Positions 37,390 through 46,010 of a stretch of DNA of 64,000 nt are shown in pieces. How positions within the stretch are numbered: the stretch's first letter is position 1; each line of letters starts with the position of its first letter. Source of the stretch: Gimesia alba (lineage in GTDB: Bacteria > Planctomycetota > Planctomycetia > Planctomycetales > Planctomycetaceae); the NCBI RefSeq assembly GCF_007744675.1, contig NZ_CP036269.1:4195546-4259545 (forward strand), read 5' to 3'. Made by a program: the position numbers and the translations under genes. Below the pieces are notes generated by a model. It did no database searches and was not told the DNA's origin. It worked only from the letters and a program-made list of their open reading frames with translations.

Positions 37390-39920
37390 TTCAATCTAAA
37401 AAGACCAGACAGTTTTTTCGTTTCTTGATCTTACTTCTATTCATAGTCAATCTATCAACGGCTGTTGCGCAAAAAAAAGAGACCGACAACACAAAATCAT
37501 CAAAAGCGGCAACAGCTGAAAAAGAGTCGCCCAAAACCGCTCCTCCCGAAGAAGAAACAGAGCCACTTTTACCCAAAATCGAAGCAATGCAGGTCCCCAC
37601 GGTTGAAGAACTGCTCAAAAAACCGCCGGTCGATTGGGTCGTTTTGGAAAACGATTTCGTGTTGATTGTGGAACCCGTCTATCCGCGACCCGATACACTG
37701 GGACAACTCGAAGCCGCATTAAAGGAAAGCTATAGCTGGCCCAAACCAAAAAGCAAAGAAGAAATTGATGAGCAACGCAAAACGCGAGCCTCATACAATT
37801 TCCTCATTTTGACTTTGGTAAACGATAAAGAGAACCCGGAATATCGGATCCAGAGAAAAAGTGTCAAACAAGTCATTCATCATGAAGATCAGATCCTGAA
37901 ACGGATTGATGTGCTGTTGAATGACAACGATTTAAAGACTGCGTTTGAAATGTTGCTGATCCTCGACCGCAAGCATCGCGACTGGCCTGGATTTAAACAA
38001 CGGGAACAACGGCTTCTCTTTCTGGAAGCCAGGGATAAACAGAAATCACAACAATACGATAACGCACTGGCTTTTATCGGCGATTTACATGACCGTGCTC
38101 CGGAATACCCGGGTCTGAGTAAACTCGCCGGAGAAGTGATTGATGTCATTATGACTCAATCTGTGAAAGCAGGGGCGTTTCGAAAGGCACACTACTATTT
38201 GAAACGTCTGGCGACGATGTTCCCCAGGCAACAAATCGTTACCAAATGGGAAGCAGAGTTCCTGAACCAGTCTAATACAATCCTCACCCAGGCAGAGCAG
38301 GAAGCGAATCAGAATCATTTTCAACAGGCCATTCAGCTCGTCTATCAGGCTTCAATTGTTTGGCCAGCCAACCCACGACTCCGTGAAGCATTACTCCGTT
38401 ACCATAATCGATACCCAGTAATCAATATTGGTGTTCTTGAAACAGCTTTGGAGAAAAGCCCCTATTTTCTGGAACGAGACTCAACACGCCGGCATCAAAA
38501 GCTGACTCAAATCCCCTTATTTGAAGTGGGTCGCGTCGATCAGACTCCTCAATACCAGAGCCGATTTTTTGAACAATGGGAACCCACCGACCTGGGTCGC
38601 CGTGCCGATTTTGTCTTACGGCATTCCTATGCTACATGGGAATCACATCCGATGTTAATGGCGGCTGATATCACGCGATTCCTGCGAAATAAAATCACGC
38701 CGGGAAACAGCCAATACGACGAACGCTTTGACAGCTATGTGCGATCTGTTTCAACCACTTCCCCCTTTACGTTCAGTATTTATTTTGATCGCGTCCCCTT
38801 ACGCACAGAATGGTTATTATCGCTACCCATAGAAGCCCCCCCCATCTGGGAAAACGTCGCGGTCGAACCGGAAAGCGAAACGGCAACACCTGGTATTTTT
38901 GTCTCGAGCCGATTCGTTGTAGATCAGAAAACGCCAAATGAGGTTCGTTATATCAGAGCCATTCCGGAGCCCTCTGATCTTCGCGATTTAAACATTGCCC
39001 AGATCAATGAGATCAGATATCCGAATTTTGAAAAATCCTTTCAGGCCTTATTGCTCGGCGAAGTCTCTGTGCTCCCCTTCCTGCCCGCCAAACTTATTTC
39101 GTTTTTCCAGGAACAGGAAGAATTTAACGTAGTCCAAAGCGAAATCCCTTTATCACATGTTCTACAGTTTAACCCGGAAAGCAAACCCCTGAAAATTGTA
39201 GAGCTGCGTCGTGCTCTGGCCTATGCAATTGATCGTAACAAGATTTTAAATGAAACCTTGCTGCACGAATCAAAACTCTTGAACGGTCGATTGATTACCG
39301 CCCCGTATTATACCGGGCTGCAGGTTTACAATCAGCAGGTTCCTCAACGTGAATATAATTACCCTTTAGCCGTTGCGTTAACAGTCGCATCACAGAATAA
39401 ACTGGGAAGAAATTTTCGACCATTGAACATGCTTTGCGATCCCAATCCGGAAGCACAGGAAGCTGCGCAGGAAATGATCAAAGCCTGGGCGAGAGCTGGC
39501 ATCCATGTCATCCTGATCCCCAATACTCCTGCTGAAGCAGAAAAAAAAGACTTAAAATGGGATATCGTCTATCGTACCGTATCCATGACAGAACCAGTCA
39601 CGGAGCTCTGGCCGTTCCTGACAGTTGGAAAAGGCGCACAAATCGAATCTCTGAAAATCTTCCCGGACTGGATGCGACAGAAATTAATTGAACTGGATGA
39701 AGCAACCGACTGGGAAACTGCCACAGAACTCTTAAAGAAATTACAACAGCAACTCTACTCCATGGCTCATATTATCCCCTTATGGGAAATTGATCAGTTC
39801 CATGTCTTCCGGACAAATATCAAAGGTTACGCTGACCGTCCCTTAAATTTCTACGATAATGTAGAACAATGGATTACGACGCCCCTCTATCCGAAAGTGG
39901 AAACGTTTACTCAAAAATAG
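37386..39920 (+). CDS. Exported protein with C-terminal peptide-binding-protein-like (SBP_bac_5) domain
   Basis: 844 residues. A signal peptide (F-L-I-L-L-L-F-I-V-N ... A-V-A) has no lipobox Cys. Helical TPR-like repeats fill about 100-350. The C-terminal part resembles family-5 extracellular solute-binding proteins: L-R-R-A-L-A-Y-A-I-D-R-N-K-I-L near 606, and the late H-I-I-P-L-W-E-I. These normally bind oligopeptides for ABC importers, but no permease or ATPase gene is nearby. In this cluster it may present a ligand to the Exb-linked complex instead. Translation is coupled to the FHA gene by the ATGA overlap. Confidence 0.7.
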   Translation: MIQSKKTRQFFRFLILLLFIVNLSTAVAQKKETDNTKSSKAATAEKESPKTAPPEEETEPLLPKIEAMQVPTVEELLKKPPVDWVVLENDFVLIVEPVYPRPDTLGQLEAALKESYSWPKPKSKEEIDEQRKTRASYNFLILTLVNDKENPEYRIQRKSVKQVIHHEDQILKRIDVLLNDNDLKTAFEMLLILDRKHRDWPGFKQREQRLLFLEARDKQKSQQYDNALAFIGDLHDRAPEYPGLSKLAGEVIDVIMTQSVKAGAFRKAHYYLKRLATMFPRQQIVTKWEAEFLNQSNTILTQAEQEANQNHFQQAIQLVYQASIVWPANPRLREALLRYHNRYPVINIGVLETALEKSPYFLERDSTRRHQKLTQIPLFEVGRVDQTPQYQSRFFEQWEPTDLGRRADFVLRHSYATWESHPMLMAADITRFLRNKITPGNSQYDERFDSYVRSVSTTSPFTFSIYFDRVPLRTEWLLSLPIEAPPIWENVAVEPESETATPGIFVSSRFVVDQKTPNEVRYIRAIPEPSDLRDLNIAQINEIRYPNFEKSFQALLLGEVSVLPFLPAKLISFFQEQEEFNVVQSEIPLSHVLQFNPESKPLKIVELRRALAYAIDRNKILNETLLHESKLLNGRLITAPYYTGLQVYNQQVPQREYNYPLAVALTVASQNKLGRNFRPLNMLCDPNPEAQEAAQEMIKAWARAGIHVILIPNTPAEAEKKDLKWDIVYRTVSMTEPVTELWPFLTVGKGAQIESLKIFPDWMRQKLIELDEATDWETATELLKKLQQQLYSMAHIIPLWEIDQFHVFRTNIKGYADRPLNFYDNVEQWITTPLYPKVETFTQK

Positions 39921-39969
39921 CAAGCTGTGAATTGATCTGATTAAATGAAAGAATGATGTTGGTAAAATA

Positions 39970-41565
39970 ATGCGTGTTTTCGATGGTTACAAATTCTGCC
40001 TGATTGCCTCTCTGATCTGGGGACTTGTTCTCTTTTCAGAATCAGTTGCCATTGCGCAATCGGAACAGACGCCAACCTCCGCAATCGAGTCACGGCACAT
40101 TAGTCTCAGGCCCTACCGCATCAGAATCGAAATCGCCTACGCTCCGGACACCCGCTTGAATTCTAAAAGCCGCCGGCAGCTTGAACAACAGCTCCAGCAG
40201 ATCATTGAACGCTCTGTGGGTGAGAAATGGACTCTTTCAGAAGCAGAGCAACAGCAGTCCGATGCAGCAGCTGTCGGAATTTATGAAAATGACTGGCTGC
40301 CCCTTGCTTCCAGTGAGGGTTTAACGCGTTTGCAATCAGAAGACATTCTGAAGCGCTACCCTCAACAGGCATTTGAAAAGCTGTTTCTGATGGCGATTGA
40401 GCCGCAGGGCATTGGATATCTGGTTACCGGAAGAGAATTCGATGTACTCTCACAACGACTTTGCCCTCTTGAAAAGCAGGAAACATTCGAAAAGGCGTTC
40501 CTGGCTGACACCATATTCAATTCCATTCGCGATTTATTCTCATCGATCATCACCATTGAAAATGTGAATGAAGAACTGGTCACCGTTTCCGAGCAAGGCA
40601 GTCAGTATTTGGCCCCCGACCCAACTGTCAGCACATTAGAAACAGGCTTCTATTTCCAACCTTTCTTACGCTACCTGAATCGAGACCGGGAAGTGAAAAA
40701 CATTCAGTTTATCCCCTGGACCTATCTGATTCTGGAAGACATCAACCGTAAATATGCCACCTGCTCCCTTGCTTCAGGCCTGCGCGGCATTCTGAGCGGT
40801 AGTCGACGCAGAGTCGAAACGTTCGCCCTGCATGTAAGACCTAAGTATTCACAAACCAAACTGTCACTGATTCCGCGGGGAACTTCAACACAAACTTACG
40901 CCGGAATGCGAGTCCAGATCTCGTTACTGAATCCACAGGAAGTCAGGCAACGGCAAATTGAAGCAAAAAAACAAAAGGAAAAAAAGAAAGCCGCGAAACC
41001 AATCGTGCAAGATTATATTCTCAGTGAATATTTAACGAATCGTAGTGGAACAGTCACCCTGCCTACTGATCCACAACATCCACTCATCTGGTTATATGTC
41101 CGCAGTGGAACAGCACTGGTCGCCAACGTCCCCTACATCCCCGGGATCGCTCCCGAAGTCACGATTCAAGTCCCAGATGATCGAATTCGTTTGAGTGTCG
41201 AAGGGGAACTCGCGGTGTTAAACGGTGAACTGATTGAAGCTGTCGCCTCCCTCTCTATGGAAATGTCACGCATCAGAAATTGGGCGAAAAACAACGAATG
41301 GAAGAAAGTCGATGAGGGAATCAGAAAACTGGAAGGTGGTATTTCTCCTAAGCAGATCTATCAAGACAAACTGAGTGTGATTCGTGTGTCGGCAATTGAA
41401 GCCGCTCAAAAACAAAACAATCGCGCTGCTCAGTCGCGTATCGCCAGCCTGTGTCGAGACACAGAGGATCGCATCGACCGTTTCCTGGATCCGTCTGGAA
41501 TCATCGACCTGAAAACAGAAATCCAGGACCTGAAACAACTGCAACGCCAGGACGCCCGTCGTTGA
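39970..41565 (+). CDS. Exported protein of unknown function, last gene of the envelope cluster
   Basis: 531 residues. A signal peptide ends near S-V-A-I-A before Q-S-E. The mature part is mixed alpha/beta with no family I recognise. A Lys-rich stretch occurs near 337-350, and after it a segment ends in strands that may form an Ig-like or carboxypeptidase-regulatory-like fold (R-S-G-T-V-T-L-P, then V-A-N-V-P-Y-I-P-G). The C-terminal 100 residues are helical. It is 49 bases after the SBP-like gene and 31 before a MOSC gene. Its place at the end of the cluster is the only functional clue. Confidence 0.65.
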   Translation: MRVFDGYKFCLIASLIWGLVLFSESVAIAQSEQTPTSAIESRHISLRPYRIRIEIAYAPDTRLNSKSRRQLEQQLQQIIERSVGEKWTLSEAEQQQSDAAAVGIYENDWLPLASSEGLTRLQSEDILKRYPQQAFEKLFLMAIEPQGIGYLVTGREFDVLSQRLCPLEKQETFEKAFLADTIFNSIRDLFSSIITIENVNEELVTVSEQGSQYLAPDPTVSTLETGFYFQPFLRYLNRDREVKNIQFIPWTYLILEDINRKYATCSLASGLRGILSGSRRRVETFALHVRPKYSQTKLSLIPRGTSTQTYAGMRVQISLLNPQEVRQRQIEAKKQKEKKKAAKPIVQDYILSEYLTNRSGTVTLPTDPQHPLIWLYVRSGTALVANVPYIPGIAPEVTIQVPDDRIRLSVEGELAVLNGELIEAVASLSMEMSRIRNWAKNNEWKKVDEGIRKLEGGISPKQIYQDKLSVIRVSAIEAAQKQNNRAAQSRIASLCRDTEDRIDRFLDPSGIIDLKTEIQDLKQLQRQDARR

Positions 41566-41596
41566 TCCCCCCTGATGATGGAGCATAAGACAAATC

Positions 41597-42388
41597 ATGT
41601 GGACGCTATCCCGGATTGCCGTGTATCCCATCAAATCACTTGATCCGGTTTTTCTCGAACAGACTAAGATACGACCCAGTGGTGCGCTTGTCGGAGATCG
41701 ACAATACGCCTTATTCGATCAAGCAGAGAATGTCATCAACGGGAAAAAGTATCCGGACATTCATCGGATACGCTCTCAATTTGATTTAGCCCAACAGACC
41801 GTCTCACTCTCTTCCCCCGATACATCTCCACAAACACTTGTATTTCATCTGATCGAACAAAGAACTGAACTGGAAAACTGGTTCAGCGAATACTTCCATC
41901 AACAAGTCACATTAAAAGAAAATTCCGAATCAGGCTTTCCCGATGACCTCGCGGCACCGGGACCAACCATCATCAGCACTGAAACTTATGAAGAGTTGGC
42001 CCGCTGGTTCCCAGAAATCACTGTCGATGAACTCAGGCTGCGTTTCCGTGCCAATCTCGAATTCACAGGTGATTTTCCTTTTTGTGAAGACCGTCTCTAC
42101 TCAACCACTGATTCACCAGTCTTGTTCCAGATCGGCTCCATCATCCTGGCAGGATCCAATCCCTGTAAGCGATGTGTGGTCCCATCCCGAAATCCGCTCA
42201 CGGGTGACACAGACTCGAAGTTTATGAAAACATTCATCCGAAAAAGAAAAGAGACATTCCCAACCTGGGCACCACTCGAACTGTTCCAGAATATGTATCG
42301 CCTTGCCGTCAACACCAGACTTTCCAGACAACCCAACGAGCACTCTGATATGATGCGGGTGGGTGATCCCGTCGAATTTCTGACCTGA
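41597..42388 (+). CDS. MOSC domain protein
   Basis: 263 residues. An N-terminal beta-barrel (residues 1-90, with V-Y-P-I-K-S-L and G-D-R-Q-Y-A-L-F) precedes the MOSC domain with the conserved cysteine region Cys190-Lys-Arg-Cys193 followed by P-S-R-N-P-L-T-G. MOSC proteins bind a sulfur-carrying molybdenum cofactor or act as molybdoenzymes such as YcbX/mARC, reducing N-hydroxylated compounds. No ferredoxin domain is fused. It follows the envelope cluster after 31 bases and may simply be cotranscribed. Confidence 0.88.
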   Translation: MWTLSRIAVYPIKSLDPVFLEQTKIRPSGALVGDRQYALFDQAENVINGKKYPDIHRIRSQFDLAQQTVSLSSPDTSPQTLVFHLIEQRTELENWFSEYFHQQVTLKENSESGFPDDLAAPGPTIISTETYEELARWFPEITVDELRLRFRANLEFTGDFPFCEDRLYSTTDSPVLFQIGSIILAGSNPCKRCVVPSRNPLTGDTDSKFMKTFIRKRKETFPTWAPLELFQNMYRLAVNTRLSRQPNEHSDMMRVGDPVEFLT

Positions 42389-42631
42389 TGAGTGAGACTC
42401 TTCACCAAAGGCCTGCTGATTTAACAAGCCGGAGCAACTGGCATAATCGTCACAATTGATGATTCGCGTGAATCGCTTACCAGATTACCTTCCTTTTTTT
42501 TCAGATCAAAGCAGACACCCCAAAAACAGTACGCTAAGTTTCAAGTGTCGCTTTTTCAAAACATGTTGTTTTACATAATCAGAAAAAGCCTTTAACAAAG
42601 ATGTTCCCCCACTTGTTCGCAGGGAATCGCG

Positions 42632-42829
42632 ATGCTTGTACTCAGCCGAAAAAAAGACGAAAAGATCATTATTGGAGATTCAATCACATTGATGGTGATT
42701 GAAATCAAGAACGACAAAGTCCGTCTCGGAATTGAAGCCCCGAAAGACGTGACCGTTCATCGTGAAGAAGTCTACGCCGCCATTAAAGAACAGAATGCGC
42801 ACGGCAACACGAATTGCGAAACTCCATAA
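42632..42829 (+). CDS. csrA: Carbon storage regulator CsrA
   Basis: 65 residues: M-L-V-L-S-R-K-K-D-E-K-I-I-I-G then V-R-L-G-I-E-A-P-K-D-V-T-V-H-R-E-E-V, the complete family signature. CsrA is a dimeric RNA-binding protein that blocks or stabilises mRNAs at A(N)GGA sites. Its own Shine-Dalgarno, CAGGGA 8 bases before the ATG, contains such a site, which would permit autoregulation (inference). The last codons form one arm of the terminator stem. No flagellar gene is adjacent. Confidence 0.96.
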   Translation: MLVLSRKKDEKIIIGDSITLMVIEIKNDKVRLGIEAPKDVTVHREEVYAAIKEQNAHGNTNCETP

Positions 42830-42859
42830 GTAGTGACTCTTCCAGACTTCGCAATTCGT
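42809..42859 (+). terminator. Terminator of csrA overlapping its last codons
   Basis: A perfect 12-base stem: ACGAATTGCGAA (42809-42820, coding for the end of CsrA) and TTCGCAATTCGT (42848-42859). It has a 27-base loop containing the stop codon, then TTCTC. The T tract is short, so it may act as a stabilising 3' hairpin rather than a full terminator. Confidence 0.6.
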
Positions 42860-42876
42860 TTCTCGCTACCCGGCGA

Positions 42877-43770
42877 TTAGCTGTCTTGCGCTTGCGCCCA
42901 CATCTTATCGAACACTTTGCGCTGCTCTGCCAAGGCAGCGACGGTATCCTGCTTAGGCAGCTTCCCTTCTTCCAGCATTAACCACCCGGTATAATTCGCA
43001 CCAGCCATCAGCTCAAAAAACTGCTTGTGGGGATAGGGATTGTTGATCAGATCGTGAATATGCGTCGTATCACCTAACCGATCTTTGACCATCGCAAAAT
43101 TGGCTTCCAGGCCGGCTCCTTCCAGATCCTGCTGATTGCAGTTCCAGCAAATCGCCACATTCGGGTGATCAGCAACATCCAGAATTTTCCGAATCGTAGG
43201 CAGATGCGCACATTTGCCGTGAACCTCCAGACGAATCTGCTGTCCCCAGTCGGCACCATATTTTCCAACCTGATTTAAAGAGCGACCAATCTGCTCAATC
43301 GTCTCTTCGTGTGAAACTCCTTTGTGAAAAGAATCGGGTTTCACTTTAACTCCCGTCCCCCCCACATCGTGGCTCAATTTGATAAAATCCTGTGTGTCAG
43401 CAATCGCTTTCTTCAAAACAGCCGCATCAGGATTGTCAAACCGCTCGTTACTGCCGATCCCCACCAGTGTCACAGGACTGTCTGCAAACTGTTTCGTGAC
43501 TTCCTTGCGTTCAGCTTTACTGAGAGTTCGCTCGACGCCATGCTTATGTGTTGTTCGCAATTCGACGCCGAGCACGTTCGCCGTTTTGCAGTTTTTCAAT
43601 AATGTCGGTAAATCCCAGTCTTTCGCCCACTGATAAGTCACCAGACCATATTGTGCTTGTTTCGCTACCTTTTTCGCACCGAAGACAGATCCAGTCAAGC
43701 CGCCCCCTAATGCCAAAGCGCCACCCAAAGCAGAAGTTTTCAAAAAATCACGACGTGAGTAAAATTCCAT
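42877..43770 (-). CDS. Tat-exported sugar phosphate isomerase/epimerase-like (TIM-barrel) protein
   Basis: 297 residues from the ATG at 43770. This begins a twin-arginine signal (S-R-R-D-F-L-K-T-S-A-L-G-G-A-L-A-L-G), and an extension to 43836 would add only unrelated residues. The mature part matches the xylose isomerase-like TIM-barrel family: L-G-V-E-L-R-T-T near the barrel start, I-R-L-E-V-H-G-K-C, W-N-C-N-Q-Q-D, H-I-H-D-L and a late L-E-E-G-K. Metal-binding Glu/His positions look kept. The folded protein would be exported with its cofactor. The substrate is unknown. A 12-base perfect palindrome lies just upstream. Confidence 0.85.
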   Translation of the reverse strand: MEFYSRRDFLKTSALGGALALGGGLTGSVFGAKKVAKQAQYGLVTYQWAKDWDLPTLLKNCKTANVLGVELRTTHKHGVERTLSKAERKEVTKQFADSPVTLVGIGSNERFDNPDAAVLKKAIADTQDFIKLSHDVGGTGVKVKPDSFHKGVSHEETIEQIGRSLNQVGKYGADWGQQIRLEVHGKCAHLPTIRKILDVADHPNVAICWNCNQQDLEGAGLEANFAMVKDRLGDTTHIHDLINNPYPHKQFFELMAGANYTGWLMLEEGKLPKQDTVAALAEQRKVFDKMWAQAQDS

Positions 43771-43784
43771 GAGTGAAGTCTCCG

Positions 43785-43796
43785 TGAGATATCTCA
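43785..43796. promoter_or_regulatory. Perfect 12-bp palindrome upstream of the isomerase-like gene
   Basis: TGAGATATCTCA, 15 bases upstream of the ATG. Its size and position suit a dimeric regulator site, but no second copy was noticed. Confidence 0.25.
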
Positions 43797-43938
43797 ATGT
43801 TATATAGGAAGAATCTGCTGATGCAGTCCAGTTCATAAATCACCGGGGAATCTGCCCCGATCTCAAACATCTTATTATTACTCAGTCAGTAGGCAGATTA
43901 CAAATGTCTTTTACCGGGATTTCTCAGCAGGAGTCACC

Positions 43939-44064
43939 ATGAGTTGGACTGGGCAACTTTACAATAAATGCCATTCCATTTATAAACAGGGCAGAACGAA
44001 CGTGATCGACAGATCATTCACCGCTTCATTCACGAACCCCTATCAATTCAGTTCACTTTATTAA
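43939..44064 (+). CDS. Possible 41-codon leader ORF ahead of htpG
   Basis: An ATG with AGGAG about 6 bases upstream opens a frame ending at TAA 19 bases before the htpG start. The peptide begins M-S-W-T-G-Q-L-Y-N-K-C-H and is rich in Ser, Thr and aromatic residues. It has no signal peptide or known family. The strong Shine-Dalgarno and the position favour a translated leader or small protein. Chance cannot be excluded at this length. Confidence 0.35.
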   Translation: MSWTGQLYNKCHSIYKQGRTNVIDRSFTASFTNPYQFSSLY

Positions 44065-44083
44065 AACGATTTAGAGTAAGGCA

Positions 44084-45994
44084 ATGAACGAAAAAACAAC
44101 ATCCGAAAAATTCACATTTCAGGCTGAAATCAAGAAACTCTTGGATTTGCTCTCGCACTCACTCTATCAAAACCGGGAAATCGCTATCCGAGAACTTATA
44201 TCGAACGCCTCCGATGCGTTGGATAAATATCGATTTCTCGCACTCACCGATGAATCCATCAAAGACGAACAGCCTTTAGAAATCCGTCTGGAACCCGATG
44301 CCGAAAACCGAATTTTGGGAATCTGCGATAACGGCGTCGGCATGACGCATGCAGAATTGATCGAGAACATCGGTACGATCGCCCATAGCGGCTCGCTCGA
44401 CTTTCTGAAAAACGCCGCCGGAGACGAAAAGGAAGAAGTCTCGCTGATCGGTAAATTCGGCGTCGGCTTCTACTCCGCATTCATGCTGGCTGATAAAGTC
44501 GAAGTTTTAACCCGCAGCTACCAGGAAGAATCCGGCTGGAAATGGGAATCCGACGGAACCGGCTCCTTTACCATTGAACCTCAAGAAGGTCTGGAACGCG
44601 GAACATCCATCCGTCTGCACCTCCGCAAAGATCTCGATGAATTTACCAACGACACCCGCCTGAAATTCATCCTCAATAAATATTCCACGTTCGTCCCCTA
44701 CCCCATTAAGCTCGGCGAAGAACTCGTCAACGACCAGCCCCCCATCTGGCTGGAACCGAAAACACAACTCACACAGGAACAATACGACGGGTTCTATCAA
44801 TACCTGGCACATAACGGCGAAGAACAGGCACGCTGGCATCTGCACCTCAGCAGCGACTCTCCGTTCCAGTTTCACAGCATCTTATACTGCCCGCAGTCCA
44901 ACCTGGAATTGATGGGCTTCGGTCGTACAGAACACGGCATCAGCCTCTGTGCCAAACGCATCCTTGTGCAAAACGACAATCGAGACCTTCTGCCTGAATA
45001 CCTGCGTTTTATTTACGGACTCGTCGACTCCGCAGACCTGCCCCTCAACATCTCTCGAGAGTCACTTCAGGACAATACGATCTTCCGCAAGATTCAAAAA
45101 GTATTAGTCAAACGTGTGCTCTCGCACCTCGCTTCTATGGCAAAAGACGATGAAGAAAAGTACCTCGAATTCTACCGACAGTTCGGCAGCTGTCTGAGAG
45201 AAGGAATTGGAACCGACTTCGAAAATCGCGATACCATTGCCAAGCTACTGCGATTCCCTTCCTCAAACGGAACCTCAGAGAACGAACTGGTTTCACTGGA
45301 AGCCTACCTCGAACGAGCCGATGAGAGTCAGAAACAGATCTATTATCTAGGCGGGAACGATTTTAACACGATCGCCAAAAACCCGAACCTGGAAATCTTC
45401 CGTAAAAAAGGCATTGAAGTCTTCTACCTGCCGGACCCCATGGATGAAATCGTCCTCTCCAATTTGATGAAATTTGAAGACCACGATATTGTTTCCATCG
45501 ATTCTTCCGATGTAAAACTGCCCGGCGAGACAGACACCGAGGTAGACTCAGAAGAAAAATCAGAAAAGAAAGAAGAACAGAAAGAGCCACTTTCACCGGA
45601 ATTTGAAAAAGTGATTTCCCTGTTCGAGGAAGAACTCAAAGACGACGTCGAATCAGTCACGAAGTCAGATCGTCTGACAGACAGTCCCTGCTGTCTCGTG
45701 ATGCCCGAAGGCGCGATCAGCTCCCAACTCCAAAAAGTCTTGAGCATGAACAACAAGGACTTCCCGACCACAAAACGCATTCTGGAGATCAATCCCGATG
45801 CCGAATTGATCAAACGCCTCTGTACGCTGTCATCGAATGCAGACCAGCACGCATTTATCAAGCAGTGTGGCCGTCAACTCTTCTGGAACGCCTCTCTCAT
45901 GACGGGTATTGCCACCAGTCCGGAAGAAATCACGTCCAATATCCAAAATATGATGGAAGAACTCGCTCAGAAACGGTCTCCCATTATCACATAA
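44084..45994 (+). CDS. htpG: Molecular chaperone HtpG (Hsp90)
   Basis: 636 residues, the family's usual length. The GHKL ATPase motifs are complete: L-I-S-N-A-S-D-A-L-D-K, D-N-G-V-G-M, and G-K-F-G-V-G-F-Y-S-A-F. The middle domain has the catalytic-loop Arg region (S-R-E-S-L-Q-D-N) and the C-terminal domain the dimer helices. A charged stretch near 485-510 (Glu/Lys-rich) separates middle and C-terminal domains. The start has AGTAAGG directly upstream. It is probably monocistronic; the convergent flavoprotein gene ends 16 bases away. Confidence 0.97.
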   Translation: MNEKTTSEKFTFQAEIKKLLDLLSHSLYQNREIAIRELISNASDALDKYRFLALTDESIKDEQPLEIRLEPDAENRILGICDNGVGMTHAELIENIGTIAHSGSLDFLKNAAGDEKEEVSLIGKFGVGFYSAFMLADKVEVLTRSYQEESGWKWESDGTGSFTIEPQEGLERGTSIRLHLRKDLDEFTNDTRLKFILNKYSTFVPYPIKLGEELVNDQPPIWLEPKTQLTQEQYDGFYQYLAHNGEEQARWHLHLSSDSPFQFHSILYCPQSNLELMGFGRTEHGISLCAKRILVQNDNRDLLPEYLRFIYGLVDSADLPLNISRESLQDNTIFRKIQKVLVKRVLSHLASMAKDDEEKYLEFYRQFGSCLREGIGTDFENRDTIAKLLRFPSSNGTSENELVSLEAYLERADESQKQIYYLGGNDFNTIAKNPNLEIFRKKGIEVFYLPDPMDEIVLSNLMKFEDHDIVSIDSSDVKLPGETDTEVDSEEKSEKKEEQKEPLSPEFEKVISLFEEELKDDVESVTKSDRLTDSPCCLVMPEGAISSQLQKVLSMNNKDFPTTKRILEINPDAELIKRLCTLSSNADQHAFIKQCGRQLFWNASLMTGIATSPEEITSNIQNMMEELAQKRSPIIT

Positions 45995-46010
45995 AACTGA
46001 AATCGTATCC

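Larger units (their letters stand above)
43771..44083. other. Intergenic region between the isomerase-like gene and htpG
   Basis: 313 bases between divergent genes. It contains a perfect palindrome TGAGATATCTCA at 43785-43796 and a 41-codon ORF at 43939-44064, both listed separately. No clear promoter hexamers were found. Confidence 0.5.

Noticed and set aside
42388..42459. A 23-codon ORF overlapping the MOSC stop (TGATG)
   Set aside because: Short, without protein-like features, and the overlap can arise by chance.
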